Assembly: GCA_947259685.1 (NCBI GenBank)
Contig: CAMYNC010000042.1
Coordinates: forward strand, 1-28,724
Direction: 5' to 3'
Origin: an uncultured Desulfuromonadales bacterium
Lineage (GTDB): Bacteria > Desulfobacterota > Desulfuromonadia > Desulfuromonadales > Geopsychrobacteraceae
DNA: 28,724 nucleotides
Part shown: in pieces, positions 1-7,176 of the stretch
How positions within the stretch are numbered: position 1 is the first letter of the stretch
Layout: every line of letters begins with the position of its first letter
Translations under genes and position numbers: made by a program
The notes under the pieces: model-generated
Told to the model about the DNA's origin: nothing
The model's input: the letters and a program-made list of their open reading frames with translations, nothing else
Database searches by the model: none

Positions 1-1
1 T

Positions 2-286
2 TACAGCGATGAAAAGGTCGAGTTCGTCAAGGAACGGATCAAAAAGAAAAATGCTGCCATCGACACCTTGATTTTGACTAAGAGCAAAGAAATTCCGGTT
101 TCTTACCGCTTGATCCTAAAGGGCGACGAATGGATGGTCTATGACGTGATCATCGAATCGGTGAGCTTCGTCAACAACTATCGGAACAGTTACGGACAGA
201 TCATAAAAAAGGAAGGGATTCCAGGGCTGCTGAGCAAGATGGAACAGAAGCTGGCTCAACTTCAGCAAGAAAGCCAGGCACAATGA
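2..286 (+). CDS. mlaC: MlaC-like phospholipid transport protein, 3' end only
   Basis: This is the last 94 codons of a gene that begins before the window, read in the frame starting at base 2 and ending at TGA 284-286. The fragment carries a VSYRLILKGDEWMVYDV stretch, then VIIESVSFVNNYRNSYGQII and a C-terminal helix ending in QQESQAQ. This is the usual C-terminal block of MlaC/Ttg2D proteins (Tol_Tol_Ttg2 family), the periplasmic phospholipid shuttles between the outer-membrane MlaA complex and the inner-membrane MlaFEDB ABC transporter. The rest of an mla operon would be expected upstream. Its stop overlaps the next start (ATGA), so the downstream cyclic-nucleotide-binding gene is translationally coupled. 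Identification is by family pattern only; the signal peptide and N-terminal half are not in view. Confidence 0.8.
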   Translation, partial: YSDEKVEFVKERIKKKNAAIDTLILTKSKEIPVSYRLILKGDEWMVYDVIIESVSFVNNYRNSYGQIIKKEGIPGLLSKMEQKLAQLQQESQAQ

Positions 287-759
287 GCGCCCTGAGGTCA
301 TACCCTAGCGAACCAGCCGTCGAGTTGTTCAAAGATTTGTCTGAGCTGCACTTCTTATCTGAAAAGGACGCAAAAGAACTGCTGCCCTACCTCGAAGCCG
401 TTGAAATCAATGCCGACGAGACTCTCTGGTCGGAAGGGGATGAAAGTGCTTTCGTCTGCTTTATTCTCTCTGGCCGCTTCGAGGAAAAAAAAGCCACTGA
501 GTTCGCCAACAAGCAGATCGTGGTCGGAGTTTATGGCACCGGGGCGATGATCGGCGAGAGCAGTCTGCTCGAAGACCTTCCCCACCCTTTGACCCTTAGC
601 TGTTTAGAAAGCGGTAGGCTGCTCATCTTGTCGGGCGAAAGTTTTAAAACTCTGCAGCAGGAGAACCCCCAAGCAGCTATGCAGATTTTCAAAGCAGCGA
701 CCCAGACACTGTCATTAAGGCTGGCTAAATCCTTTGAGCGTCTGGCTGCCATTTTTTGA
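283..759 (+). CDS. Cyclic-nucleotide-binding (Crp/cNMP-type) domain protein
   Basis: A 158-residue protein that consists essentially of one cNMP-binding beta-barrel. Visible landmarks are LFKDLSELHFLSEKDAKELL at the N-terminus, LWSEGDES (the entry strand of the fold), LSGRFE, and a phosphate-binding-cassette-like GAMIGESSLLEDLPHPLTL near residues 90-110. A helical tail follows. There is no helix-turn-helix after the domain, so unlike Crp/Fnr it is not a DNA-binding regulator by itself. The canonical Arg of cAMP-binding cassettes is not obvious (LPHPLTL where RxA would sit), so cyclic-nucleotide binding itself is uncertain. Its ATG overlaps the mlaC stop by 4 nt, so it probably belongs to the lipid-transport operon and may tune or scaffold it. 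That role is inferred from position only. Confidence 0.75.
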   Translation: MSALRSYPSEPAVELFKDLSELHFLSEKDAKELLPYLEAVEINADETLWSEGDESAFVCFILSGRFEEKKATEFANKQIVVGVYGTGAMIGESSLLEDLPHPLTLSCLESGRLLILSGESFKTLQQENPQAAMQIFKAATQTLSLRLAKSFERLAAIF

Positions 760-1118
760 ATCCCTGCCTCCACCAAGTCCTCCAAAAAATAAACCCGAGC
801 AATTGACCATCGCCATATCCTGTCTTGCCCGTGATGCGAAGAAAATCTCTTAGAAGCCTGTAGTAGGTAAGTAAAAAAGTTTCATACTGAGAAAAGTTCA
901 AACCGCCTGTTTATGCGACTTCAAAATCCACTCTAAAAATAAATATCATACTGGATGGATCGATTCACAAGGCCGCCAAGAGAAATCAAGGAATAATGAT
1001 TTATGCTCAATCAGCGCAGGAACATTTCAATACTTCCAAGTTTTAAGACCTCTCATAGGAAATCCCCAACCTAGGTGTGTAAATCTTCTTGCTCTGGTGC
1101 CACCGAAAGAGAGGCATT
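760..1118. other. Non-coding gap between convergent genes
   Basis: About 360 bases between the end of the cNMP gene and the end of the minus-strand response regulator. I see no convincing ORF, no GC stem followed by a T-run for either convergent gene, and no tRNA-like fold. A short perfect palindrome ACCTAGGT lies near 1068-1075. A TGGCAC on the minus strand at 1102-1097 lacks a correctly spaced GC and is not a sigma-54 promoter. Function unknown. Confidence 0.5.
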
Positions 1119-1817
1119 TCAACGTCGAGTATCGTAATTTGAACCAAACGGGGCCCCTAGGACATAGCCAACGCCTCTAACTGTATGAATTAATTTTTTG
1201 TCGAATGGAGAATCGACTTTGTTACGTAGATAGTTGACGTACACATCAATAATATTTGTCAGAGAATCATAAGCGCAGTCCCAAGCATTTTCGGCAATGA
1301 TTGAACGGCTCAACACCTGATTCGGATTGCGCATAAAATATTCCAAGAGAGCATATTCTCTGGCTGTCAGCTTCAGTTTCTGGCCATTTCTCCAGGCCTT
1401 CCGGGAGATAGGATTAAGGTGTATATCGGCAAACTTAAGTACTGCTTCACGATTCAGATTGTCACGTCGGATCAGTGCCCGAGTGCGGGCAACAAACTCG
1501 GCAAAAGCAAATGGTTTTCTCAGGTAAGCATCGCAGCCAGCATTTAGGCCTGCGACAACATCGTTAGGTGTATCTCTATCTGCTAAGCACAAGATAGGCG
1601 TTGAAATGTTTTCATCGCGCAATTCTCTGATAGCCGTCAAGCCATCCTTTTTAGGGAGCATCATGGCCATTACAATCAAGTTATAGCTCGTTTTTTTTGC
1701 CTTATCGACACCATCCTCGCCATCAAGCGCGATATCGACTCTGTACCCTTCCTCTTCGAGTCCCCGCTTTATGAAACTGGCAATGTCCGTTTCGTCTTCA
1801 ACAACTAGAATATCCAT
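1119..1817 (-). CDS. OmpR-family response regulator lacking the phospho-acceptor Asp
   Basis: A 232-residue two-domain response regulator. I place the start at ATG 1817-1815 because AGGAGG precedes it with ideal spacing, although the frame stays open 22 codons further upstream. The receiver (residues 1-118) keeps the acidic pair E7-D8 (LVVEDE) and the signature Lys in LRKPFAF (K101). The residue that should be phosphorylated is A51, in NLIVMAMMLP; families normally read LDxMLP, and the codon is GCC. The switch Thr/Ser is also Ala (A79, in CLADRD). The winged-helix effector domain (about 128-225) is intact, with LTAREYALLEYF, VDVYVNYLRNKVD-like recognition-helix context and HTVRGVGYVL. No histidine kinase is adjacent. 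It probably binds DNA independently of phosphorylation, or is controlled another way. It lies downstream of, and in the same direction as, the sigma-54 activator but 340 bp away. Confidence 0.9.
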   Translation of the reverse strand: MDILVVEDETDIASFIKRGLEEEGYRVDIALDGEDGVDKAKKTSYNLIVMAMMLPKKDGLTAIRELRDENISTPILCLADRDTPNDVVAGLNAGCDAYLRKPFAFAEFVARTRALIRRDNLNREAVLKFADIHLNPISRKAWRNGQKLKLTAREYALLEYFMRNPNQVLSRSIIAENAWDCAYDSLTNIIDVYVNYLRNKVDSPFDKKLIHTVRGVGYVLGAPFGSNYDTRR

Positions 1818-2157
1818 TGATCCTCCTGGATTTTCAGCTTGCGCCCAGTTGAATCGCAATTCTAATATCACACTCTGTACCAATTTCGGGAGGCAACTAT
1901 CTGTTTTTAATTAACTGATGAGTTTCAGCGATTTGCAGAAGGGAGGGTCCAGATGACGAGTCGACCAACATTATCCGTTCTCACCATTTCATAGCTATTT
2001 CACATGATGAGAGCGCGAAAACCCGCACTTATATATACTTAAACGATGCAGTTCAGTGAAGTGTTCGAAATTTGGCACAATACACGAAGGGATAAAACTT
2101 TATTACTCACCCGCACCTGTTTCCCTCCCGACAACGCGTAAGCCAGAAGTTCAACGG
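1818..2157. other. Intergenic leader between sigma-54 activator and response regulator
   Basis: A 340-base stretch separating two minus-strand genes. It holds the candidate promoter at 2060-2032 and the ribosome-binding site of the response regulator (AGGAGG read on the minus strand just above 1817). I see no terminator hairpin with a T-run for the upstream activator gene and no credible small ORF. A plus-strand TGGCAC at 2073-2078 has no GC at the -12 spacing and is not a sigma-54 site. The length of the leader leaves room for an untranslated regulatory region. Confidence 0.5.
2032..2060 (-). promoter_or_regulatory. Candidate sigma-70 promoter for the response regulator
   Basis: On the minus strand, TTCACT (2060-2055) is followed after exactly 17 bases by TATATA (2037-2032). 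This is a reasonable -35/-10 pair. It would leave a leader of about 200 nt before the response-regulator start at 1817. It is the best-looking promoter in the gap; there is no experimental support. Confidence 0.4.
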
Positions 2158-3624
2158 CTATCCCTGAATATATTTCTTTACCGTCCGCCGGTCCAACTGG
2201 GTCAAGCGAGCCACCTCTTCATAGGTGCCGAACCGCTGGTACAATTGGCGGCAGTAAGTCGACATAAGCTCTTGAGCCGTCATGTCTCCGGCATCGGCCA
2301 GCGCCTGTAGGTTGTCACCAGCCTTCGGATGGGCCGATGGGTCTCCGGAATAGCTGCCATTCAACAGCACCCGCCGCACGGCTTGCTCCAGTTCGCGGAC
2401 ATTACCGGGCCAAGGGTAACCGGCAGGGAGGCTCTGCTGTAAGGCGTGGTGGATCGATCTACCCAGCGCGCTGTCGGCCTCGCCAAGGATCCGCACCAGC
2501 AAATGTTTCAACAGCCCATCCAAGGAGGGCTTATCTTCCGCCAACTGCTGCCGTAACGGCGGAACCTCGATAACATCGGAACAGAGCCGATAATAAAAAT
2601 CATCGCGAAAACTCCCCTCCCGGCGCAGTTCGCTCAGGGACCGGTTGGTTGCAGCGATAATCCGACCCCGAAACGGCTTATTATCATGACTGCCGACCGG
2701 ACTGAAACTGCGCTCCTGCAGGACTTTGAGCAGCTTGATCTGCACCGGCACCGAGACATCACCAATCTCATCAAGAAATATTGCTCCATGCGGCACGCAA
2801 CGAGCCAGCACGCCCTGGTGATGGTCGACCGCGCCGGTGAAGGAACCCTTCTTGTGACCAAAGAGTTCCGATTCGATCAACGCTTCAGGAAACTGGGACA
2901 GGTTGATTGAGATGAAATTGCGGGTGAAACTTTCCGCGAAACGGCCGCGCTTTTCGTCAAAGGGAATGTAACCGGAGCGACCGATCGCCGCTGCCGCCGC
3001 CCCCTTTCCGGTGCCGGTTTCGCCGAGCAGCAGGGTCGAGAAATCCTCCATCCGGTTCCAGAGTTTTGCCTCATAGCGACGGGCATCATAGGTAAAAACG
3101 TTGTTCCAGAGCGCACAACGCAAACTGCGCATCGAGCGGCTCTGCCCGACCAATTGATCGATAAAATAGAAGGCTCGCCGCAACTGGTAGAAAAAGGCGA
3201 AATAATGCCGCGCTTCCTGGGCTTTGAAACCCGATTCGCGCAAGCGGGTCAACAATTCGCCAGAGAAGGGAACTGCACAGGGCTCATCCCCTTCACGCAG
3301 TTGCTGTTGAATCAAGCCATCGAAGGCGCTCAGGTAACGGTGAAACTGCTCGAACAGCAAGCCCAGCGCCAGGCATTCTCGGTCATCCCCAACATACAGG
3401 GATAAACTAGCCCGTCCGGCCCGCCCAAGATTGCGCACCCGTTCGTGGACCGAAACGATGGCCGCCTGCAAAAGTTTTTCTTTTTCTTTCGCGACACCGG
3501 TCAATCCCGCCAACCGCTTATCGAGTTCATCCCGCTCATTGCTGAACGGGTTACTGAACGCAGCCTCGCTGACCAGTTGAAAAAACTGCCGATCCTCTGC
3601 CTCTAGTCTCTCTGATTTTGCCAT
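2158..3624 (-). CDS. Sigma-54-dependent transcriptional activator (bacterial enhancer-binding protein)
   Basis: A 488-residue activator when started at ATG 3624 (MAKSERLEAED). An in-frame ATG at 3660 has a better purine-rich leader (GGAAAG) and would add 12 residues, so the start is uncertain. The N-terminal 190 residues are helical and match no receiver, GAF or PAS pattern I recognise, so the sensed signal is unknown. The central AAA+ domain has Walker A GETGTGKG (201-208), the sigma-54-contacting loop as GSFTGA (260-265), Walker B FLDE (283-286), and the ATNRSL and FRDDFYYRL segments typical of NtrC-class proteins. A Fis-type helix-turn-helix closes the protein (YEEVARLTQLDRRTVKKYI). It is transcribed divergently from the VIT/vWA gene, which has a clear -24/-12 promoter, so it most likely activates the VIT-rhombosortase operon. 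Confidence 0.92.
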   Translation of the reverse strand: MAKSERLEAEDRQFFQLVSEAAFSNPFSNERDELDKRLAGLTGVAKEKEKLLQAAIVSVHERVRNLGRAGRASLSLYVGDDRECLALGLLFEQFHRYLSAFDGLIQQQLREGDEPCAVPFSGELLTRLRESGFKAQEARHYFAFFYQLRRAFYFIDQLVGQSRSMRSLRCALWNNVFTYDARRYEAKLWNRMEDFSTLLLGETGTGKGAAAAAIGRSGYIPFDEKRGRFAESFTRNFISINLSQFPEALIESELFGHKKGSFTGAVDHHQGVLARCVPHGAIFLDEIGDVSVPVQIKLLKVLQERSFSPVGSHDNKPFRGRIIAATNRSLSELRREGSFRDDFYYRLCSDVIEVPPLRQQLAEDKPSLDGLLKHLLVRILGEADSALGRSIHHALQQSLPAGYPWPGNVRELEQAVRRVLLNGSYSGDPSAHPKAGDNLQALADAGDMTAQELMSTYCRQLYQRFGTYEEVARLTQLDRRTVKKYIQG

Positions 3625-3629
3625 ACAAG

Positions 3630-3648
3630 GAATGTACACCAGACATTC
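3630..3648. promoter_or_regulatory. Inverted repeat, candidate enhancer site for the divergent activator
   Basis: Perfect 6-bp arms GAATGT and ACATTC separated by 7 bases. The element lies about 100 bp upstream of the -24 element of the VIT gene, a normal distance for an enhancer-binding-protein site, and directly above the activator start. A second, smaller repeat (TGCAA / TTGCA, 3712-3731) sits closer to the promoter. Assignment to the activator is inference from position. Confidence 0.35.
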
Positions 3649-3746
3649 ATCCAATGCCATACGATCTTTCCAGCAGAGGACCACCAGCATCCATACTAAA
3701 ACACAGAGCTCTGCAATTTCAAATAGTTGCAAAACATCCCTGGCAC

Positions 3747-3761
3747 TGGCACAGCTTCTGC
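3747..3761 (+). promoter_or_regulatory. Sigma-54 (-24/-12) promoter of the VIT-rhombosortase operon
   Basis: The sequence TGGCACAGCTTCTGC matches the consensus TGGCAC-N5-TTGC at all positions but one, with the diagnostic GG and GC separated by exactly 10 bases. Transcription would begin near 3772, leaving a short leader before the AGGAGG at 3793-3798 and the ATG at 3806. A second TGGCAC copy begins six bases upstream (3741) but lacks a GC at the right distance. Confidence 0.82.
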
Positions 3762-3805
3762 GAATATCCAAGCCATAACAACCAACCGACACAGGAGGCT
3801 TGACC

Positions 3806-5833
3806 ATGAACAGATCAAGAACAGCTTGGCGATCCATCGCACTGCTGGCGGGGCTATTTATCTTACTGGTTGCCAATTCAGCATTCGCCGCAGGCTTACT
3901 TAAACCGATCGGTAGCGGTGACGAGGCGCAGCTGTCGATCAGCTCACACCGGGTGGATGTCACCATCAACAATGGCTTTGTCCGCACCGAGGTCGATCAA
4001 ACCTTTGCCAACCCAGGCGCTAGTGCCATCGAAGGGTTTTACTCGTTTCCACTGCCGAAACAAGCCAGCCTCTCAGAGTTATCGCTGTGGATCGCCGAAC
4101 AGGAGGTGCTTGGCGAAGTGGTTGAAAAGCAGCGTGCAATACAGATTTACGCCGAGCAAAAAGCTCAAGGGAAGCAGACCGCTCTGGCGGAAAAGAATGA
4201 TTTTAAAACCTTCGCTGTTAAAGTCGGCAACCTTCCCGCCCAGAGCGAAGCACGGGTGCGGCTGGTCTACTATCAACCGCTGGAAATCGATTTGAACATT
4301 GGCCGCTTTGTCTATCCGCTGGCCGAAGGGAATGTCGACGAGGAGCGGATCTCCTTCTGGTCCCTGGATGACAGGGTTTCCGGCCCTTTCCATTTCCACC
4401 TGCAACTGAAATCAGCCTTTCCGGTAAAAGATGTGCGGCTACCAGGCCTGGAGCAGGAAGCGAGCATCCAGCGCAGCGGTGGCATGGGTGAAGAGAATGC
4501 CGGTGATCTGATCGATGTGACCATCGACCGCCCGGCAGGTGCCAAGCTGAATCAGGACATTGTTTTCTACTACCGCTTGGACGACAGTGTCCCTGCCCGC
4601 ATTGAACTGATCCCCTACAAAGCATCGCCTAGCAGCAAAGGGACCTTCATGCTGGTGGTCACTCCGGCGGCTGACCTACAACCGATCAGTGAAGGAATCG
4701 ACTGGACCTTCGTGCTGGATAATTCCGGCAGCATGGGGGGGCACAAGATCGTCACCCTGGCCGACGGTGTCAGTCGGGTCCTTGGCCAACTGCGTCCCAA
4801 CGACCGCTTCCGCATCATCACCTTCAACAACAGCGCAAGAGAACTGACCAACGGTTACGTCAACGCCAGCTCGGAACAAGTCCAACGCTGGCTGGCCAAG
4901 GTCAAAACCATTCAGTCGGGTGGTGGCACCAACCTGTTTGCCGGTCTAGAGCAGGCCTATCGCCGCCTGGATGATGACCGCACTTCCGGCGTGATTCTGG
5001 TTACCGATGGGGTCTCCAACCTTGGCAACACAGAGCATCGTGCGTTTCTCGAGCTGCTCAAGCGTTACGACATCCGCCTGTTCACCTTCGTCATCGGGAA
5101 TAGCGCCAATCAGCCACTACTTGAACGACTGGCTAAGGATTCCGGTGGCTTCGCGATGAATATCTCCACTGGTGACGACATCACCGGCCGGTTGCTGCAG
5201 GCCAAAGCCAAAGTCCTGCACCAGAACCTGCATGATGTGCAGATCGACATCGATGGGGAACAGGTCACTGAGCTGACCCCTTCGGTCAGCAGCAATCTCT
5301 ACCTGGGCCAACAGGCCGTACAGTTCAGTCGTTACCGGGGAGCCGGCGAGGTAATAATCACCATGAAAGCAAAAATTTCCGGCCAAGAACAGAAATGGCA
5401 GACCCGGGCCGTTTTGCCGGATGTAGAGACCAGCAATCCTGAACTGGAACGGCTCTGGGCCATGAGCAAGATTGAGGAGAGAATGGCTCAAGTCCGCGAG
5501 CATGGAGAAGCGACAGAGTTGCGCAAACAGATTACCGAACTCGGCGTCAATTACTCACTGGTCACCGATTACACCTCAATGCTGGTCGTAACCGATGAGG
5601 TCATGGAAACCCAAGGGATCCAGCGCCGCAACGCCGATCGCGTGCAGAAGGAACGAAATGCCCAACAACAACGGGCCAGTCAACCGGTACAGAACCACCG
5701 CGTTGATAATCTCAGCAATAACAGTAACGGCGCCTTCAACCGCCCCTCCCCTGGCATCGGTTACGGCTCAGGCCCGGTCGGTTTGCTGGCGATTCCGTTA
5801 TTGGCCTGGCTGCAGCGGCGTAAAAAGAAATAA
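3806..5833 (+). CDS. VIT and von Willebrand A domain surface protein with GlyGly-CTERM-like tail
   Basis: A 675-residue exported protein. ATG 3806 follows AGGAGG by 7 bases; a TTG two codons earlier is less likely. Residues 1-28 are a signal peptide (hydrophobic LLAGLFILLVA, cleavage after AFA). A VIT (vault/inter-alpha-trypsin) domain covers about 40-170, and a vWA domain about 300-470, with an intact metal-ion site: D305-N-S-G-S309 (DNSGSM), the Thr in GGGTNLFAGL and the Asp in LVTDGVSN. After a Gln/Asn-rich linker, the extreme C-terminus has a Gly/Ser-rich motif (GYGSGPVG), a short hydrophobic helix (LLAIPLLAWL) and a basic end (QRRKKK). That is the tripartite architecture of GlyGly-CTERM sorting signals. 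The rhombosortase gene follows 82 bp downstream. VIT-vWA proteins paired with a sorting enzyme are known from marine proteobacterial sortase systems; here the processing enzyme is a rhomboid. The ligand and role are unknown. Confidence 0.9.
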   Translation: MNRSRTAWRSIALLAGLFILLVANSAFAAGLLKPIGSGDEAQLSISSHRVDVTINNGFVRTEVDQTFANPGASAIEGFYSFPLPKQASLSELSLWIAEQEVLGEVVEKQRAIQIYAEQKAQGKQTALAEKNDFKTFAVKVGNLPAQSEARVRLVYYQPLEIDLNIGRFVYPLAEGNVDEERISFWSLDDRVSGPFHFHLQLKSAFPVKDVRLPGLEQEASIQRSGGMGEENAGDLIDVTIDRPAGAKLNQDIVFYYRLDDSVPARIELIPYKASPSSKGTFMLVVTPAADLQPISEGIDWTFVLDNSGSMGGHKIVTLADGVSRVLGQLRPNDRFRIITFNNSARELTNGYVNASSEQVQRWLAKVKTIQSGGGTNLFAGLEQAYRRLDDDRTSGVILVTDGVSNLGNTEHRAFLELLKRYDIRLFTFVIGNSANQPLLERLAKDSGGFAMNISTGDDITGRLLQAKAKVLHQNLHDVQIDIDGEQVTELTPSVSSNLYLGQQAVQFSRYRGAGEVIITMKAKISGQEQKWQTRAVLPDVETSNPELERLWAMSKIEERMAQVREHGEATELRKQITELGVNYSLVTDYTSMLVVTDEVMETQGIQRRNADRVQKERNAQQQRASQPVQNHRVDNLSNNSNGAFNRPSPGIGYGSGPVGLLAIPLLAWLQRRKKK

Positions 5834-5915
5834 CCTTTTGATATTCAAAATAGCATGTCAAAAACCAGACCAGCGATGCGGCGGTCACCGCCGCATCGCT
5901 CCAAGGGGAAGAGCG

Positions 5916-6644
5916 ATGTGGAACCAAGCGGCAAATGACTATGGCAGAGTCAGCCAGAAACAGCATCAGTTCGATGATAATCGTGCTTTTGAAATAGGCT
6001 GTCTGCTCGTCTGCCTCGGACTCTTGAATTTAGGTCTACTGCTCGGGAACATCCCTGCAGAGAACCTGATGTTCAAGCCGGATGCAGTCATCAGTGGTGA
6101 GTACTGGCGGCTTCTGACTTGGCCCTGGGCCCATGTCAGCCGTTATCATCTGCTCCTCGACGGAGCAGCCTTTCTATTGCTCTATAGCGGCCAGAAAGAG
6201 CAGTCTGCCTGGGTCCGCGGCAGCTACCTGATTTCCACTTCGACCGGCAGTATCCTCCTTCCGCTCCTGATGGCACCGGATATCTACAATCTTGGCCTTT
6301 GCGGACTCTCGGGCCTTGCCCATGGGTTGCTGGCTATCGAAGGGCGAGAAATGATCGCCACAAAAGCAGAGGCAAAGCTCGGCTGGACAGTTCTGATAAT
6401 ATTGCTGATTAAATGCTCCTGGGAATTGGCAACCGGGAACGCCTTTCTCGGAAACCTACATTTAGGAGAGATCGGCACGCCGATTGTCTCCACTCATGCC
6501 GGGGGCGCTCTCGGCGGCCTTCTGGCCTGTCAAATCAGACACTCCGTTTGCACGACAGCGATAAAACCGGGACAGGGGACCAATACCGTTCGCCCTGGGT
6601 CGAGAATTGGCTGGCCGCAAAGCGACGAAAACAAGCGAGCATAA
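5916..6644 (+). CDS. rrtA: Rhombosortase (rhomboid-family GlyGly-CTERM serine protease)
   Basis: A 242-residue multi-pass membrane protein starting at ATG 5916, preceded by GGGGAAGAG. The rhombosortase hallmarks are present: GEYWRLLTWPWAHVSRYHLL after the first membrane segment, the catalytic-serine loop GLSGLAHGLL, and the catalytic histidine in STHAGGALGG. Unlike the generic rhomboid at 22561 it is short, has few extra membrane helices and carries the GLSGxxHG form typical of enzymes that process GlyGly-CTERM tails. In the family these enzymes cleave the C-terminal signal near the Gly-rich motif in the inner membrane, allowing the protein to be released or re-anchored. Its obvious substrate is the preceding VIT/vWA protein, with which it probably shares the sigma-54 promoter at 3747. 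Whether it serves other genomic targets cannot be seen here. Confidence 0.85.
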   Translation: MWNQAANDYGRVSQKQHQFDDNRAFEIGCLLVCLGLLNLGLLLGNIPAENLMFKPDAVISGEYWRLLTWPWAHVSRYHLLLDGAAFLLLYSGQKEQSAWVRGSYLISTSTGSILLPLLMAPDIYNLGLCGLSGLAHGLLAIEGREMIATKAEAKLGWTVLIILLIKCSWELATGNAFLGNLHLGEIGTPIVSTHAGGALGGLLACQIRHSVCTTAIKPGQGTNTVRPGSRIGWPQSDENKRA

Positions 6645-7176
6645 AACGAGATCAAACAATGTCTGTTATCAGCCTGAATGAACTTCAATGTATATTTTAA
6701 GCAGAGTAGAATTTTGCATATTTTTTTTAGCACGGCTGATTTTATAGACTTTTCATTGGACAATTTGTCATTTCAATAAGATTTCTGCGAGTCAAAACAG
6801 ACGCTCGGCGCGTCGCCTTCTCGACGAAAAAAGACAATTTATCTATTATTTTCAAATAGTTGATTCGTAACAACCTCAATAAAAAGATTTTCCGCTAAAA
6901 AACTCAAGAGTTCCCACCTCTTCTCACATTTAATTTTCCTTAAAGAGATAAAATCCATCCTAAACTAAACCTGTAATTTTTTATCCTAAATAAAATTTCT
7001 CTTGACAATTAGCGCAAATTTTTGTTTGTTTACGGGGTCAAAAACAGCGTTTTAAGCATTCTTTATATATTAGCAACCCGCTTCAGAAGCTTTCAAATTT
7101 ATAGGTCGTCCGGTTCTCCCCTCACCGTACCCAACGGACCGGCACAAATTCCAATCAATGCAAAGGAATGTCCGAG
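6645..7176. other. Long AT-rich intergenic region upstream of the carboxylase genes
   Basis: About 530 bases without a credible gene, distinctly richer in A and T than the flanking coding DNA. A perfect -35 hexamer TTGACA lies at 7002-7007. The -10 partner is poor (TGTTTA or TTTGTT around 7025-7032), so a carboxylase promoter here is only a candidate. A small GGCG/CGCC hairpin occurs around 6807-6817 but has no T-run. No terminator for the rhombosortase gene is evident. The leader from 7035 to 7176 could carry post-transcriptional control, but I recognise no riboswitch. Confidence 0.45.

Noticed and set aside
1068..1075. ACCTAGGT palindrome as an operator.
   Set aside because: Eight bases is within chance for this length and it is not placed near a promoter.
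1088..1102. Minus-strand TGGCAC near the response-regulator end.
   Set aside because: No GC at the required 10-base spacing, and it points into the 3' end of a gene.
2073..2087. TGGCAC resembling a sigma-54 -24 element.
   Set aside because: The dinucleotide at the -12 position is GA, not GC, so the diagnostic spacing fails.
6807..6817. GGCG/CGCC hairpin as a terminator for the rhombosortase gene.
   Set aside because: The stem is four base pairs, lies 160 bp after the stop, and no T-run follows.
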